Source: Symbiodinium natans (taxonomy: Eukaryota > Sar > Dinophyceae > Suessiales > Symbiodiniaceae). From it: a stretch of 64,000 nt of DNA. The position numbers and the translations under genes were made by a program. The notes beneath the pieces were generated by a model that saw only the letters and a program-made list of their open reading frames with translations, was not told the origin of the DNA and made no database searches. Shown here piece by piece: positions 11,129 through 24,475 of the stretch. The DNA lies in NCBI GenBank assembly GCA_905221605.1, contig CAJNDS010002225.1:262001-326000 (forward strand). The letters are read 5' to 3'. The first letter of the stretch is position 1; each line of letters opens with the position of its first letter.

Positions 11129-12625
11129 CATTATGTCCTATGTGCACCATCATCTCTGTCCAGCGGGGCCTGGTGCATACCTGTTGCTTGGCAGCCCGTT
11201 TGGGACAAGCAAGCAAGCACAAGCGACCGAAAATGACAGTCCAACAGGCTTGATGGCGTTGATGCATTCGCCAAAGCATCGAAATCCAGTCTTTTTCAGC
11301 TTGCCGCTCTTCGTGGAGGGCAGGATTTCCTGGTCTCCTCTATGCAATCAGCAAGAAGGCGACAAGCAAGTGAGTGTGGGCAAGCTCATCTGCAAAAAGA
11401 AAGCAGCTCACAACGGCCCGTCTAGCACCAAACTTTAATCACCGCAAGGACTAGGTCACTAGGTGAGCTTGCCGCGAGAACTGTAGCTTTCAATGGCCAG
11501 CAGCCAGCTTGGATCGTTCGTATGATTTGATCACTACCTGAAGATTTCAGAGCCACGTTGCTGCCGATGCTGCTTACAACTGCCTAGCATGCTGAACACC
11601 CGGAGTTTCAAGAGCTGCTCTCGCAAGCGGCCGGCTTCAAACGTAGCGTGGGAGGGTCAGAACTCCGTAGCTGTCTGCGTCACGGAAAATTTCCGCGTTT
11701 GTTTGACCAGTCACTGGTGTACAACGCCTTTCCGAATTCTGTCATTGCAAGGGTCCAGTGTCAAAATTCTTTGCTCCGCTGAAATTTACTAACACATGCA
11801 GTCAACCTATACGATGGCCCTTGAGTAGCGGAGCCCACTGGCCCTGATTGCGCTAGCCACGGGTGGACTAAGCGTTTCTGCCAAGCCCTCATCTTGGGGG
11901 TGGCAAATGGTGGCAAACCTCACGGCGCAGCACCACAAATGGGCCCGGCTGCCTCGAATGCATCAAGAACGAGAGTTTGGATGGCAACCTCATTAGTCTC
12001 AATCGAAGTATGCATTTCGTGAAGGCGCCTCAATCCAAATCAAAAAAGCATGATATAGATTGTGTCACTGCTGATTCCAAAGCAAGAATGCCAACAAGGC
12101 AAGAGATCGGTGACGAAACAATAAAGTAGGGCACTAGGTAAAAGGATATACAGATGATAAGATGATATTTAGAAGACGGGCACAAGTGCCGCGCAGCAAA
12201 CTCTGATCAGTAATGCAACGTTACATCGCTGCTAAATGCTAAAAAAATAACTTCTGTCGAAGGCAAGAGCTGACTCAGCAGAGGAGCAGCCTTCTGGTCT
12301 GGGATCGCGCTTTATGCCCAATTTGAGGTATCTCAGCACGAAAAGGGATAGTATGGCTTCTTGCCTGCACATGGACAGGACAGATGTGCAGATCCCGCAA
12401 CATTCCTTGATAAGTGGAAGAAATGGCTATGGCACTAGAACGCTGTCGGCAACTTCGGCTGTGACCAAGCACCAGAAGACAGTATTGTCAGTAACGGTCG
12501 AGGGTGTGGAAGGGGAAGGTCCAGTGTTTGCACCATCGAAAAGAACCTGGCCTGCACAACTCGAGCGTGCACATCACGCCTGGCAGGCTCATGCAAGTGT
12601 AGCCAGTGTAGCTGACTAACATTGA

Positions 12626-15600
12626 CTAGCACCCCATCGCAAAATAGCCCACCCTGGCCCTGACCTCAATGAGGGCGCTGAGAGCATCATGGTCACTGCC
12701 GCCAGTACCCAAATTCCAGGTGCCCTTGACACTAGGGCAACCTGAGCCATGGAGCTGCATCATTTTTGTGTCGAATTTCGAACACACAAAGTCTGCTTGT
12801 AAGGGTGCCTGACATCGCTTTGACTGGACTTGTTGGGAAGCTGTGTGCCCAACTGCTGAAAATGTGGTCCACGCCACCATGCGCATTGCCACTGAAAACG
12901 CGGTGCATGCCTGACATGCAAGAAGATGCAGGAAACACTGTATTGAGTCAGGTCGAGGATGGAGGAACTGCACTACTCACCACCCGTGGACTTTGGCTTT
13001 TGCTGTGTGAGCGCAAACAATCCAGCTGCTAGCGTCTTTGACGTGTTCTCGGATGTCAAGCCTTTTGGTGCCTTCTCGATTTGCTTGTTGAGGGGGCATC
13101 GCTTCTGAGGTGGGCAATCAAAGAGCGAAGTGGGTTAGGGCCGGTATCCGAACTAATTACGTTGACAGAGCGGATGATGCGAACAGCGAAACACTGCTCG
13201 AGGAATGCTCCATCAGAGGGTGAACGCTTTGAAGCGTGTGCTCGGTTTGCCATGCTTTCCCGCGTAATCGTAAAGCTTGAGGTGCGGAAACTGCCTTTTC
13301 TGATGAAGCTTGAAACCTGGAGCTGCGAATCTTCGTGCTTCCCGCGCAGACTGACGCTAGACGCTAGCTGTGGGATTGAGGGGAAGCTCCAAGCTTCGCC
13401 CGTACACACCGCTGCTGAGAGGTATCGAACACTCAACAGTCGAAGTTGAACCTGTGCAGCATTGTCAGCTGTTGATACTGTCACTTGACATCTTGTAACA
13501 GTTGCACAAACATCGCAACACACTACGCAACAACCCAAGAAGCCCCAAGAAACGAGGAGTCTTTGAGCCCCTGACGCTCAGACAGTTTCTGGATTGTGGG
13601 AGACCCCGTGATGGAGTTGAAGTCGCCTACGAGGATCACCTGAAATCTGCTTGCTTCGCGCATGCGTGCCATTTAAGAAGGACCCGACACGACTGAGGAA
13701 GCAACATCATCGTTGGACTCCGCGTTCTCGCCAATTACTCTCATTATGTTGTATGCAGTGGCCTGGCGCTACAATGATCTGTGCAACGGCCACTATCGAC
13801 CACTGCTGAAATCTGCTGAAATATTCATGAGCGAGTATGATCAACGACTGAAAGCTGACACTGCTCAGTGACTTCTCAGCCTCACAGCCACACTTGCCCC
13901 CGCTGCTCAGCGGAAGGGGGCCATGGAAGTTCAGAAACAGCACTGTCCGGCCTCGGAACCGGAATTCGGCTCGACTTGAAACCGCTTGAAACCGCTGATG
14001 AAGCCCCGGACAAGCCCCTAGGAATTAACTGCCGCGCCCATGCGATCATCCATAAAACATTGAGAGGGATCGGAGCCCCGAGCTGTTCTGCCTGTGTTGC
14101 ACTCGAACCCACCTCAGCTGTGCAGTGCATCGGAACTGGATGCTGTGCAGAAGCACATCTTCGTCAGGCTCCTGGCTGCACAGCTCGTTGGCCGTACCTG
14201 CGCACGTGGCATCGTCTTAAGTATTGCCGGAGATATGACGCACGACATGCTGTGAAAATTCCTGAGCGCACCATTGATCTCGTCTATCCTCTGCAATGTC
14301 GGCTTGCCCTCGGCCTTTCAAAACAAAGAAGCTATCGGATTTGCAGTTCGCTGACAGAACCTTCATCCATCTTACTATTTCTTATGCGTTCCCTTCGCTT
14401 GTGCGGGTACCGTTTTGTGTGGTTCTCAAGTTGCTTGCGTGGCTCAAGTGCCGTACTTGGTATTGAATGACAGGGCATTCATTGACCGCAGAGGCTGCGA
14501 CCGTTCTTCAATTCAGGAAAGTTCAGGGGGAACTCAAGCCCTTCCTGCACACACCTGTCTGGGCATTCGATGGCAACGGTGCCCTCGTAAATTTCGAGGG
14601 TTCATTCTTCCTCCCTTCCTTCCACAGCACTTCTCCCTTTCTCTCTTCCTTCCTTCCTTCCACAGCACTTCACCCCCCGCAGGAGGTCGCCCCGAAAGGC
14701 GTGCTCCAAGAGGTTGTCCCCTTGTTGAGGTGCCCTTCTCTGTGCTCTGTGTGTTTAGACGGTGCTGGTTGGTGTGGCAATCCATGGCTTGAAGTGTCAT
14801 TCGGGGTTTACTACAAAACCATAATCACTTTCTCTTTCTTTCTTTGGGGTATGGGGGAATGACCCCCCGCGCTCTTGCGCGACCCCGTTCCCGCGCCACT
14901 CAATTGGAACAACCTGCTTCGACCAATCACTTTCTCTCTCTCTCTCTCTCTTTCGATTTCTCTTTCTCTGTCTCTTTCTCTTTATCTTTTTCTTTCTTTT
15001 TCTCTCCCCCTGTCCCTCTCCCCCTCTCCCTCTCCCCCTCTCCCCCTCTCCCTCGCCCCCTCTCTCTCCCCCCCTCTCCCTCCCCCTCTCCCTCTCCCTC
15101 TCCCTCTCCCCCTCTCCCTCTCCCCCTCTCCCTCTCCCCCTCTCCCTCCCTCCCGCCCCCCCCTCTTTCATTTCGATGATTATTCCTCCCCCTTCACCCT
15201 GAACCCCTTAACCTCGAGACTGTCCTCGAGACTGCTTCTGTATCTTTTCTGGCAAAAAGGCCGAGCCATTCTGAGAATGCGACCCAACTCCTGCCATATG
15301 GCCTTGCGGTAGGCAACGCCCAACCTCCGGCAGGCTCCAACCCAAACTACGTTGCTCCGAATCCTGCTCAACAACAGCTACTACTACATACAGTAGATCA
15401 TCGCCATCAGCATCATCATCATCACCATCATCACCATCATCATCATCATCAGCATCATCACCATCATCATCATCGTGTTGTCATCACAAAAATGCCGCAC
15501 TCGTCCCAATTCCAAAGTACATTCTCTCAGCGGCATGTGCCGAGCATTGCTGAGCTGCCGGCGCATGGGGTCCTTGAATTCTTGTGTACTCGTTCTGCAG

Positions 15601-16490
15601 TCCTGCTGTCTCGTCGAACCATGCAGCCCAATCTAATGTAGTCTGATGTGAAGAATGCGGTTCGGTCAAGGCCTGTGGGCCTCCAGCAGAGGTCATAGAG
15701 TCTTACAGTCATATAAGTTAAGAAGTCATGGCCGACATCGATGACTTCGCAAAATGCACTGTAACCACAAGTCTACGGACGAACTCGCTGGCACATGTCC
15801 TCAAGCACGAATACGAGAGGATGTTCTACTTCCTACAACGAGGCCTGTACCATACACAGCAGAAGTGCATCACATCATCACAAAATGCAGGCACGTCAAC
15901 CCGGCATCCGAGGTGGATATCACCATACAGCTGGGGTCTCCGTTGCGTGATGAATGGACTGTATGCACACTCCCATGCATCAAACAAGTCAACCCTTGTT
16001 AAAATCTGCAGCAAGGAACTGTCACATAGTCACAGAGACATTTACTTGCGCACGCATCGTGAAGGAATGACGTCAGCAGCAAAAAGAACCAGCTCGTTCT
16101 GCATCTTGACATGAGATAATTGGTTCGTACTCCGAACAAGTGTGTCCCTGGACCTCCTCCTATATCCAAACCCACGCGAATCATACTTCCACGCCTTCTG
16201 CCGCCAATGGTGCTCCGTGAAAATCAGGCAACTGAAGAGAACAAGAACAGGCAAGTACTGCTGCCAGCGGCTTGTCCAGCGTCGTTGATGACACGCTCGA
16301 TGTCGTCGCATTCTTGGAAGCCCATGAAGTCGTAGGGATCGGGCCACGCGGTGGAGGCCTTAAATGCTTGGCTACTGCAGTAACTCCTCTCACGAGCTCA
16401 CATAGCTGACATGGTCTGCCATTGGACGCTCATATTCCCTGCGTTCCTTTGAGGCCCTTGCAATAAGCCTTCCACTACGCCTTCCCTCAC
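12626..16490 (-). CDS. Endonuclease/exonuclease/phosphatase (EEP) family protein, multi-exon, 5' end not found
   Basis: EEP proteins hydrolyse phosphodiester bonds with a metal ion; substrates range from DNA to inositol phosphates, so the substrate is unknown. Exons with matching phases: 13881-13951, 13706-13762, 13576-13639, 12981-13104, 12849-12891 and 12626-12724 (TGA). Upstream pieces are about 16440-16490, 16272-16358 and 14110-14165. Fold motifs appear in order: PYDFMGFQECDD (metal-binding Glu, 16311-16313), GRTVLFLNFHGPLP (the strand with a conserved His), TAYNIMRVIGENAESND, VILVGDFNS (13616-13639), GNAHGGVDHIFSS and GGSDHDAL (catalytic SDH, 12689-12697). Introns run 66 to 471 bp; donors are GT except GC at 13880 and 12848. 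The order and spacing match an EEP domain. The N-terminus and the piece between 16.27 and 13.95 kb are incomplete; that long interval holds CT and CAT microsatellites. The family is confident, the exact ends are not. Confidence 0.8.
14560..15175. repeat. Pyrimidine-rich tract (TTCCTTCC, then CT/CCCTCT runs)
   Basis: It begins with cttccttccac words and a cccgaaagg motif (about 14600-14700). After a unique stretch it continues with (TC)n at about 14932-14952 and CCCTCT-type runs to 15165. The polypyrimidine side is the plus strand, which is the template strand of the surrounding EEP gene, so the transcript would carry a purine tract in an intron. The tccttccttccac words recur in the CT blocks at 44.9 and 58.8 kb. 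Confidence 0.9.
15399..15476. repeat. (CAT)n trinucleotide microsatellite
   Basis: About 25 imperfect ATC/CAT triplets with scattered CAC and CAG variants. The tract lies in the long intervening region of the EEP gene. Confidence 0.95.
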
Positions 16491-17679
16491 CTGCAGTCAC
16501 GCTTGTGTTGCAGATGCTTTTTGCGACCGTCTGTGAATCCAGAAGGTTAGAAGGAGCATAGCCACAATGTGCACTGCCAACAGCTCATCAGTGATGCGCT
16601 ACAAGCAATATGCTTCCGGTAGTAATAAGCCCAGCCGCAGCACAAACAACAAGCAAAAGACTCACTTTGACATTCTTTGATTTATTACCATGCGTTGGCG
16701 CGAGCAGCCAAGCAAGACACAACTAGATACCGATGCTGCAACTCGCACAATGCGAAGTCAAAGCATGATTGGCGTTGATATTGCCGCACCTGCGAGCAAA
16801 ACATAACAATGCTGGTACGACACAAAGGGTGGTTTCAGCACGACTCCAAGCGCTTTAGCTTTTGATTTTTGTTTCGACTTGTTGGGGTTGCGTCTACCAA
16901 GCGCCTTGTCGACGTTTCGTTTGTTGTCGGCACCCTCTGTCTGCAACTGCGCAAAGCAACGACAGGACCGCATGCCAGGTACAAGCTTTAATCTCCAACC
17001 CACAACTTCCAAAAAAACAGCAAGTTACAGCAAACAACAATCAGATGATTGCCATAAAACAATAATGGGCTCCGTGACATTCATGATGATTCTGTAAGGA
17101 AGCTGGAAGCCACTTGAAGCGACAAATCGAAAGCACCACACCGCCAACCTCCTCTCAGGCCAAAGAGGTTCCACCTCAGCATTTCGTCAGCCACTATCGA
17201 ATCCGCATGTCATCAAGACATACAAAGACCATGAAGGCGTGTGAGGCAAAGTGTCGAATGCCAGGTGCTAAGTTCGCTACCAGAACAAGTTGTACGTCAA
17301 TACCTGATCTCATGGATATCAAGGGCACAGCCGACAACGTTGATTCCATAGCACTACAGTCACTACATCTGCTGTCCCAAGTTGTCCCAGTCACTTTCCG
17401 CGAACTGAACATCTCAGACATTCTCTACTGCCAACAACTGCCGCATTCCAATGACCGGACCTTCGCTCGCAAGCCACCCTTGCAGCCTCAGCTCTGGTTC
17501 AATGGCTGCGTGCAGGGTGCGATGGTGTGTGCTATGCGGTCCCGCCAGCACCAATAATCGCGAGTGGCCATATAACGATGCAGGTATGTACGTAGGATCT
17601 TTAGGAATCTCAGGGGTTTCTTCAACATAATGAAACAACCTTTTCGCGCCCCTCTTGGGCATTTTTAGCTTTAAAGGCC

Positions 17680-18010
17680 CCGCAAATCTCAAAGAGGAGA
17701 GCAAGAAGAAGGGAAAGGAAGGGAAAGGTGGACGCCATGAGGGAGGGCTTTGGGATTCCTCAGCGCCGATAAATGTAAACATCAATATTTTGATCATTCA
17801 AAAGCTTAAAACTTCTACAAACTGTTCCTGTTTCGAAGTTCTTTACATTGTGACGACAAATCTTTCAAAAATTGAAAGACCCCCGGAAATCCCAAAAGGA
17901 GAGGAAGAGGAGGGCAAGAGGAGGGGAACAGGGCAGCAAGATCAGTAAGAGGTGGACGCCACGAAGGGAAAGGGGAGGCTTTGGGATTTCCCTGGGCCCT
18001 CTAAACGTGA
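17680..18010. repeat. Two diverged copies of a purine-rich unit, about 230 bp apart
   Basis: Both copies carry an AAAGGAGAG-type purine run, then ggtggacgcca(c/t)gagg or aaggg, then ggctttgggatt(c/t)c. The first lies around 17690-17765 and the second around 17890-17995. The spacing and shared order suggest an old tandem duplication. Confidence 0.6.
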
Positions 18011-19670
18011 TTTTCCAAGAGAGCTTGCGAACTTCAAAATGTTGCAGCAGTGAAATGCTGTTCTTCTTGAAAATGCGAAGCCTTAAAGCTTCAGTGAAAG
18101 TGCTCCTTTTCAACAACTAAAGTGCATTTAGGGTAGGGCCACTCGAAAAAGCACACAGCTTTCAAATAACCCTCCCAGCAAGTCCCAGCATGTCCCAGGC
18201 GCATGACCGAAGAGACTCACTTATCTTCGCGTTCGTTTGTGCATGCGACGGCGCCGCCAGGCAGGAGTATGTGGGCCACTGCTTGCCAGGCGACTTCCAC
18301 TTAGTCCATGTCCTTCAAAAAAAGCAAATAGTTTCCTGTCTTCCAACGACGCAAAAAGTGAGACTCCCAACCCGGGTCCCGAAGGCTATGGTCCTCAAGG
18401 AACATCGAAAGTAGCTCAGCAAGTGCTGTCCCGCTGAACACTGGCTGAATACCCCCCTCGTCGCAGGGGCCCGGCCCCCACCTTGTTAAGAATGCCAGCC
18501 AAGCCTTGTCGCAAGCCTTGTCGCGCAAGGGTTGTCGCAAGAACCGTTTTTTGTCACAAACCCTTTGTCGCGCCGCGGGCGCCTGGGAGCCTGTTACAAG
18601 CCTGGCGTTTTGAGCCGTGCCCATAATATTCTTTGCGCGAGGCCAGATGCCAAAAGGCTGCAATATGCTGCAATGCACTTGGCCTGGGGCCCTGGGGGTC
18701 CCCCATAGTTGAAAAGCACTTGGCCTGGTTGACCCCCCCCCGGCAACAGCTAAAAGAACTTGAAATGCACGTGCTGACAGCTGGGAGAGCAACAAAAGAT
18801 GGAGGCAGCTTTCGCGTTCACGACCACGAGCCAAACAATTGTCGGTTCCGGTTCTCAAAGCCTACGTTTTTGCTGTGAACGGGCTTGCGAAAAAAATGTG
18901 AACACTAGAGCAAAACAGAGAAACATCAGAAAAAAAGAGAAACAACAGAGAACAAATAGACAGACCCAAATTGCGGGCGCTAACTTTTCACGGATTTTCC
19001 GCTATCGCCCAGGGTAATTGCGAAAAAGTAGCGATGAATAACCCGGCCAAAAAAGCGAAAACTAGCGAACTTTTGGCGAAAATTTGGCGAAACATTAGCA
19101 ACAAAATTGCGCGCTTTTTCGCCTGCCCCCACGCCACTCACGCGCGAACAACCCTGGAACACAAAAAAACACTAAGAAAACGCTAATCCGTTCGCAAAGG
19201 AACGCGCGAAAAAATGCAAATGAACTCCCTGGTCCAGAAATTGCAAGGCATGCGCCTCATAAGCCTAGTCGGGCCGAACCTCGAAAGACTGCCTGACTTA
19301 TGCGTACAATACGGGCAGTGCTCTGCCAACACATAACTTCCATTGTCTTAACTGTTATTCTTGTTTCATGCTCATGCGGCCCACAGGTGCCGTGTGAAAG
19401 CCACATTGTGGTTTCAAAGGAAGAGTTCCTAGGTTCCCGACTATAAAGTTATCACTTTCTGTGTTATAAGTTCTAAGCTCCAAGTTCTGCAAGACAAATT
19501 TAAAACCAAGAGTTACTAACTGTCTTTCTGACAGGAAGCTCAAAGACCAGGAGCTGTCTGGAACATACGCGCGGCACCTTGGAAGTCAGGGGTGCAAAAA
19601 AACGAAATGCGGATCTGTCTCTAAGGGTTGCGCCACTGATGTCCACCAACGACAATGTCCTCAATCCAAA

Positions 19671-19705
19671 AGTGGCTGAAGCGGCTGAAGCGGCTGAAGC
19701 GGCTG
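19671..19705. repeat. 9-bp tandem repeat (ggctgaagc x4)
   Basis: Four consecutive copies of ggctgaagc, the last with one change. In frame, each unit would encode Ala-Glu-Ala. Confidence 0.9.
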
Positions 19706-22298
19706 AAGGTCACAGGTGCATCAAGAGCCGGACGCTGACACGCCAAAAGCCGGAGGATGAAACGGTCAGGTTCGTGCGGTTTGTGCGCACCTGGCAAAAG
19801 GTAAACTTGGAACAGTCCCGAGGTACTGTGAGAGCAATCGCATGACAAGTGTTTTGCCAAAGCTGAAGTCAGCCCAAAGGGGCTCTTTCATGCTCGTTAT
19901 GGTTGATGAGGCTTTATGGCTCTTTCCAACTTTTGCGAGTTTGTTGCTACTGTCCACCGGAGATGGGTAATTACTCAGACTGTGCTTGACACCCTCATCG
20001 CGGGGGTGCGACGCCTGGGGGCGGCACAGAGTCATAAATACAATACTTAGATTCGAGCCTTGGATAATGCCTGTTTTCGCACCCATGCAAATACCTTGTT
20101 TCAGCTTGCTGCGACCGGGCGATCTTCCTCTGGAGAAAATGTGCCTACCATATGGGTCAACAATCGCCTGTCAAATCTAATTTCACGAGAGGGAAGCACA
20201 TGAAAGCATATGAAATCTCAACAAAGGCACCACTTGCAATATTTTTGAACCCTGAAGCCTGCTGCCCCCCCCCCCCGTTTCCTGGCGCTTTGCATACGGC
20301 CAAGTAGAACCGTGGACCGCAAAGCATTCATGGAAGGGGTAAGCCCTATAAATTCCCATTAGCCCATTTTTACGACATTGCTTACGGGCAACAGTGTTTT
20401 TCATTGAAGTGGTGCATGCAAGCGAAATAACACCAAAAAAACACAAACATTGGGTTTTTGAAAAACCACGTTTTTGCACCGTCAAACCACGAAAACGTCG
20501 GAATGCGCGATGTTTTCGGCCTGGTCACACGCTGGCCAAGAAATGGCCCGTGCTGGAAGCAAATCGCCAGAGCACTCCGACCTCCATTGATAGGATCTGG
20601 CATATTCCAAAGATCTCCAAAAGGAATCAAACCCTCCAGTATTCACATGTACCAGCTTTTTTCGCTGGCCCACTTTCACCTTTAACTAGACTTGACAACT
20701 GTTGTGCACGCATGCATCGCAGTTACATGTGGAGCCTTGCACATCTGCACAAAACCACACTCAAGAAGAACCGACGCTATGACGAATCACCCCCCCACCC
20801 CTCACCCCCCCGCACCCCTCACCCGCCCCACCCCACCCACCCCCAGCCCCCCCAACCCCCCTTCTACCTGAAAGGTGGGGGTGGCTAAGGCTCCAGGTTC
20901 GGGAACAAAAGGAATGGGGTTGACAGGCGGTATGGCGGTCGAAGTGTTCGAGTGGCCCCCCACCAACCGCTGTCAAAACTGTGCGAAGCGCACGACGGCA
21001 ATTGACCCGTCGGCTCATACTTCTCAACCGGGCTCAAGCTGAACTCAAACTTTGCCGCAGATGCATACTGCTAGGTGATGTCAATGATCTGGAGTGAGAC
21101 TGGGGCGCTTCCCGCACAGAGCCATCACCATCACATCAAAGGTTCAATGTCCATTGCTGCTGCATGCTGCGGTGTGCGTGCGTTCTCGGCTCTGTGCTGC
21201 GGCATCCTGCTTCTCCTGAACCCCAAACCGAACTAAACCCCAAACCCAAAACAGCCACACCAAAAGAAACAAACCCAAACACTGAAGGCCTTTCTACGTT
21301 ATGCCGGGTGTAAGGCGAGCGTTCACACTAGCTAGGTAGCGTGTTCAGGGGTTTTTGAAGGTGCACGTCAGCCCAGTGCAACTGGCACTTTGATTAACCA
21401 AGCTCGGAGATACCCTGGCGAGTTCGTCAGCCGTCACACTGCCTGAAATCCGTCAATGTTCCAAGGCTGCTGCTGCCATACTGTGGGCTTGTGGAGTACG
21501 GGGAGCACTTGTATGATCTTGTCTAAGCTATGGCTATGATCGCAATGCTGCAGTCTGCAGATGTGTCGTCATGATCTCCCGACTGCACGCATAGTGTCAT
21601 GTCGGTCGGGGCCCAACTGCTAAGTTTTTTGCAGCCGCACTGAGCCTCAGACAGAGCAATTGAGTTGCAACCAGAAGCTTCCAAGCCATCCTTAGCAACT
21701 GATAGCAAGTAACCGCCATCTCAATAGACAAGTTAAATCGGCATTGACGAGAGATGTCTGAATTCAGATTATTGAATGAATGCTATGTACAAACCATGTG
21801 GCATGTTTGCTTTCTTCGAAGTGGACGTGGCTTGGGTCAGTTGCGCATGATGCATCTACGCGTATGCAACGTGCTGCTGGACTTGTCTTGTATAGTCCAC
21901 AGATGGCAGCCGGCGATTTGCCAAACGTAGCGGCCGTCAGCATAAGTTGAAGATCACAAGGGGGAGCATCGCTTGTACAAGAACATCTGTGTTGTGTGTG
22001 CGCCAACCGAAGCGTATGTTAGCATACGCTGAAGATCTCATCATGGGGGCACCCCCTCACCCCCACTGCCCCTTCCTGCCGCCTCGGTACCCTTGCCGAG
22101 GCGGCCTCGCGTTAGCGATAAAATTAAAAGTAGGCGGTTGAGTTTCCCTCAGGATGTCCTGGAGTACAAAGCATGCAAATAAAACATGCAAGTATGCAAT
22201 CTCAAATAACAATGAGATTTTTCTCGTATTTATTTGCTTGGTCACGGCCAACCTGCCGAGGTGCCCCATCTTCGCCGTGAGACCACTTCCCTTTCTCT

Positions 22299-22616
22299 TC
22301 ACCACTCAAGAAGCAACAAGCTCATGCGCGTTGAGTCAAGTCTGACAGTCAGTGCATCGAGTTTTCGAATGTCGGTTTTCTCAGGACATTGGGGCTTGAG
22401 CATCTCCTGCTGACATTGGGCAATTTTTTGGATGGCAAATGGTGCAATGAACTTCGAGCATCTTCCAGCATCTTCCAGCTCTGAAGCTGGCCGTACTGCA
22501 AAGCCTTGGACAAACATGCAGCCAAGATTCGATCCCGTTGCTGTGTCAGCCAGAGCGTAGCGGCGTAGGGGCCACAGAGCGCTGACTTCGAAACGTGACG
22601 GCACGCAGCTTCGCAA
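22299..22616 (-). CDS. Coding-like block, unrecognised
   Basis: The minus frame over this stretch has globular composition, for example TGSNLGCMFVQGFAVRPASE, then KFIAPFAIQKIAQCQQEML and KLDALTVRLDSTRMSLLLLE. A second minus frame (22349-22801) is open too, but its reading is Cys/His/Ser-rich. Short direct repeats (catcttccag at 22462-22481) fall inside. Splice sites were not assigned, so the block may be one exon or two with a short intron. No family is recognised. Confidence 0.4.
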   Translation of the reverse strand: MRSCVPSRFEVSALWPLRRYALADTATGSNLGCMFVQGFAVRPASELEDAGRCSKFIAPFAIQKIAQCQQEMLKPQCPEKTDIRKLDALTVRLDSTRMSLLLLEW

Positions 22617-23630
22617 GTCAATGCGTCAATGAAAAATGAAGGCAGACTATGAGGTGTGGAAGACCTGTCCAGCAGTGAGACTGCACCTTCATGTCTACAC
22701 CAGCCAAAGCAACAACCTGCAGCAGCTATGTTCATTGGACCTTTTTTCGCTGATTTCTGCCGCGATGCCGCAACTAAGCATCGTTGCCACAATAGCCACA
22801 TGCGGGCTCTCAGAGGTTCTGGAAAGCGGCCTCAACAGTGGCAGGATTTTCTTGATGCAAGCCATCTGCAATGCTCTGAAACATGAGTGTCACGGCTGTT
22901 TAACCATCTTGAAGTTGTCTGAGGTTGTGTGCTCGTCGCGGCACCTGCCTCATTCACCCTCTGACTGAAACTATCGCAGATCTCGAGCAAGAACCTTTCA
23001 GCCCTGTGTGTCACCATCTGTCCTCTTTCTACGAGCCAGCTCTGAACTCGTCTGCGGGTACGTCTTACAAACTGGTACGAATGACCAATAAGGACGCATA
23101 GACATGATTGCTACGGAACTATGACGATCGCTGGTACATGCAACGGTGTGCCGAAGAATGATTAATGCAACGTTAAACACACGTGCTCCATCGTGTGTTT
23201 CACTTGCAGGTGTCCTGGCCTTCAGATCGGATTACACAAGGTTCGGCCAACAAACACATCTCGCACACACGTCATCGACACACACCTCTGCAACATCCTG
23301 CAACATCCTGCAACTTGGTGCAACTTGGTGCCACTTTGATCAACTTTGCACAGGGCTTAGCAACGGCTTTCCTGTGCAGTCTGTTTGTTTGTTGTGCCTT
23401 TATCTTCTTGAACATTCAAGACTGATGCAATTACAGCTCGGCTAGGCTGATCCAACTTAGCAAACCAACAGCATGGCGAAGCTTGGCTGTATATTGCCGT
23501 GGTCCTCGAGCTCCTCTCATCCTCTGTTCCTGATTGGACTGTAAACAACCTTCAATCAAAACAAGCCCAAGCAGCCCAAGCAGCCCAAGCCCTGCCACTA
23601 TGAGCTGCTAAATTGAGCATGAGGCTGAAT

Positions 23631-23809
23631 TTAAGCATCCTTTTTGACTTCGACTTGGACAGATTCCGGGCTCTGCTCCTGGAAGCTGAGGGTGCAGGTC
23701 AGCTGTTCGGGCATCAAGTCTAGCCCAGTTCGTGTCGCAGCTCGTTGCCAACTTCCCGCCGCATGGAAACGTGTCTGCCACTTGAGCTTGGAATCACTTG
23801 CCGCCAACG
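23631..23809 (-). CDS. Probable last exon, unrecognised protein
   Basis: It starts after a plausible acceptor (gcgtgacag|CG) and ends at TAA 23631. The end of the protein reads SKLKWQTRFHAAGSWQRAA, then LMPEQLTCTLSFQEQSPESV and QVEVKKDA. This acidic, soluble-looking C-terminus is unlike random translation. Three plus frames over the same bases are also partly open and are taken as shadows. Upstream exons (above 23.85 kb) were not identified. Confidence 0.38.
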
Positions 23810-24475
23810 CTGTCACGCAAAAGGAAGACCCTCTGCAGTATCACAGAACCTGTCCACGACTCCAAGCATCACAGCTCGGAACATTGTATCTGCAATACTG
23901 ACCCATTATGTCAGTATGTCTCGATCGTCCGTCAGTGCATCAAATATCGATCCAAGGCTGTCATTGGCCCTGCACCTGCCAAAGTATTCTCAACTGCACA
24001 TGGTCTGAGACCGAGGACACTGCAAGACGTAAGTACTGACTACCGAACCCTGCTAGTCTTGTGCTTTCCTGAACTCGCACCTTTGGGGCCTTTGAATCCT
24101 TTTCCACCTGCGCTGCTCCCTGCAGATCCTGCGATCATGCAGAAGAATCAGTGCATGGTCGGCTCAGTGGAATGCTGACCTTTAATGGAGACAACTTCTT
24201 TCAACATCTTAGGGGGCAGCATTTGCACTTTGATTTTCGGTGTCGAACCTTCGGGGGACGGTTCTTGAGATTTGTCGTGTGCGAAACGAGAAAAAAAAGC
24301 TCCAGACATCTTCATGCCTTGCAGTGCGCACATTTTCACCACTAGAGAACATGTTAGGGGGTGGCGCTTGCACATTGCCGTTGGGGATGAGATCTGGTGC
24401 TTGCGACTTATCGTTTGGAAACTTGTTTTCTTTTAAGAGTCAGGGGAAATCCCCATTTCGCGCATGACCCTTTCA

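Larger units (their letters stand above)
9230..12620. other. Intergenic, simple repeats only
   Basis: Apart from the tandem repeats listed separately (10901-10960, 11090-11128), I see no supported gene. A plus frame at 12314-12619 is open for 101 codons but shows no motif and lies just past the end of the EEP gene on the other strand. Confidence 0.4.
16500..22290. other. Long stretch with no confirmed gene; degenerate repeats
   Basis: Nothing could be phased into exons. Contents noted: a diverged duplication (17680-18010); tandem aagccttgtcgc words at about 18500-18550; an AT-rich block with recurring gcgaaaa/tttggcgaaa words (18960-19110); a 9-bp repeat (19671-19705); C runs at 18737, 20265 and 20785-20865; and AACCCC-type words at 21215-21260. 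A minus frame at 18301-18540 ends in a protein-like stretch (TALAELLSMFLEDHSLRDP), the best remaining coding candidate here. Confidence 0.35.

Noticed and set aside
15728-16114. 128-codon plus ORF starting MADIDDFAK
   Set aside because: Lies in the long intervening region of the EEP gene, has a His/Ser-rich second half, and competes with another open plus frame; no support for a nested gene.
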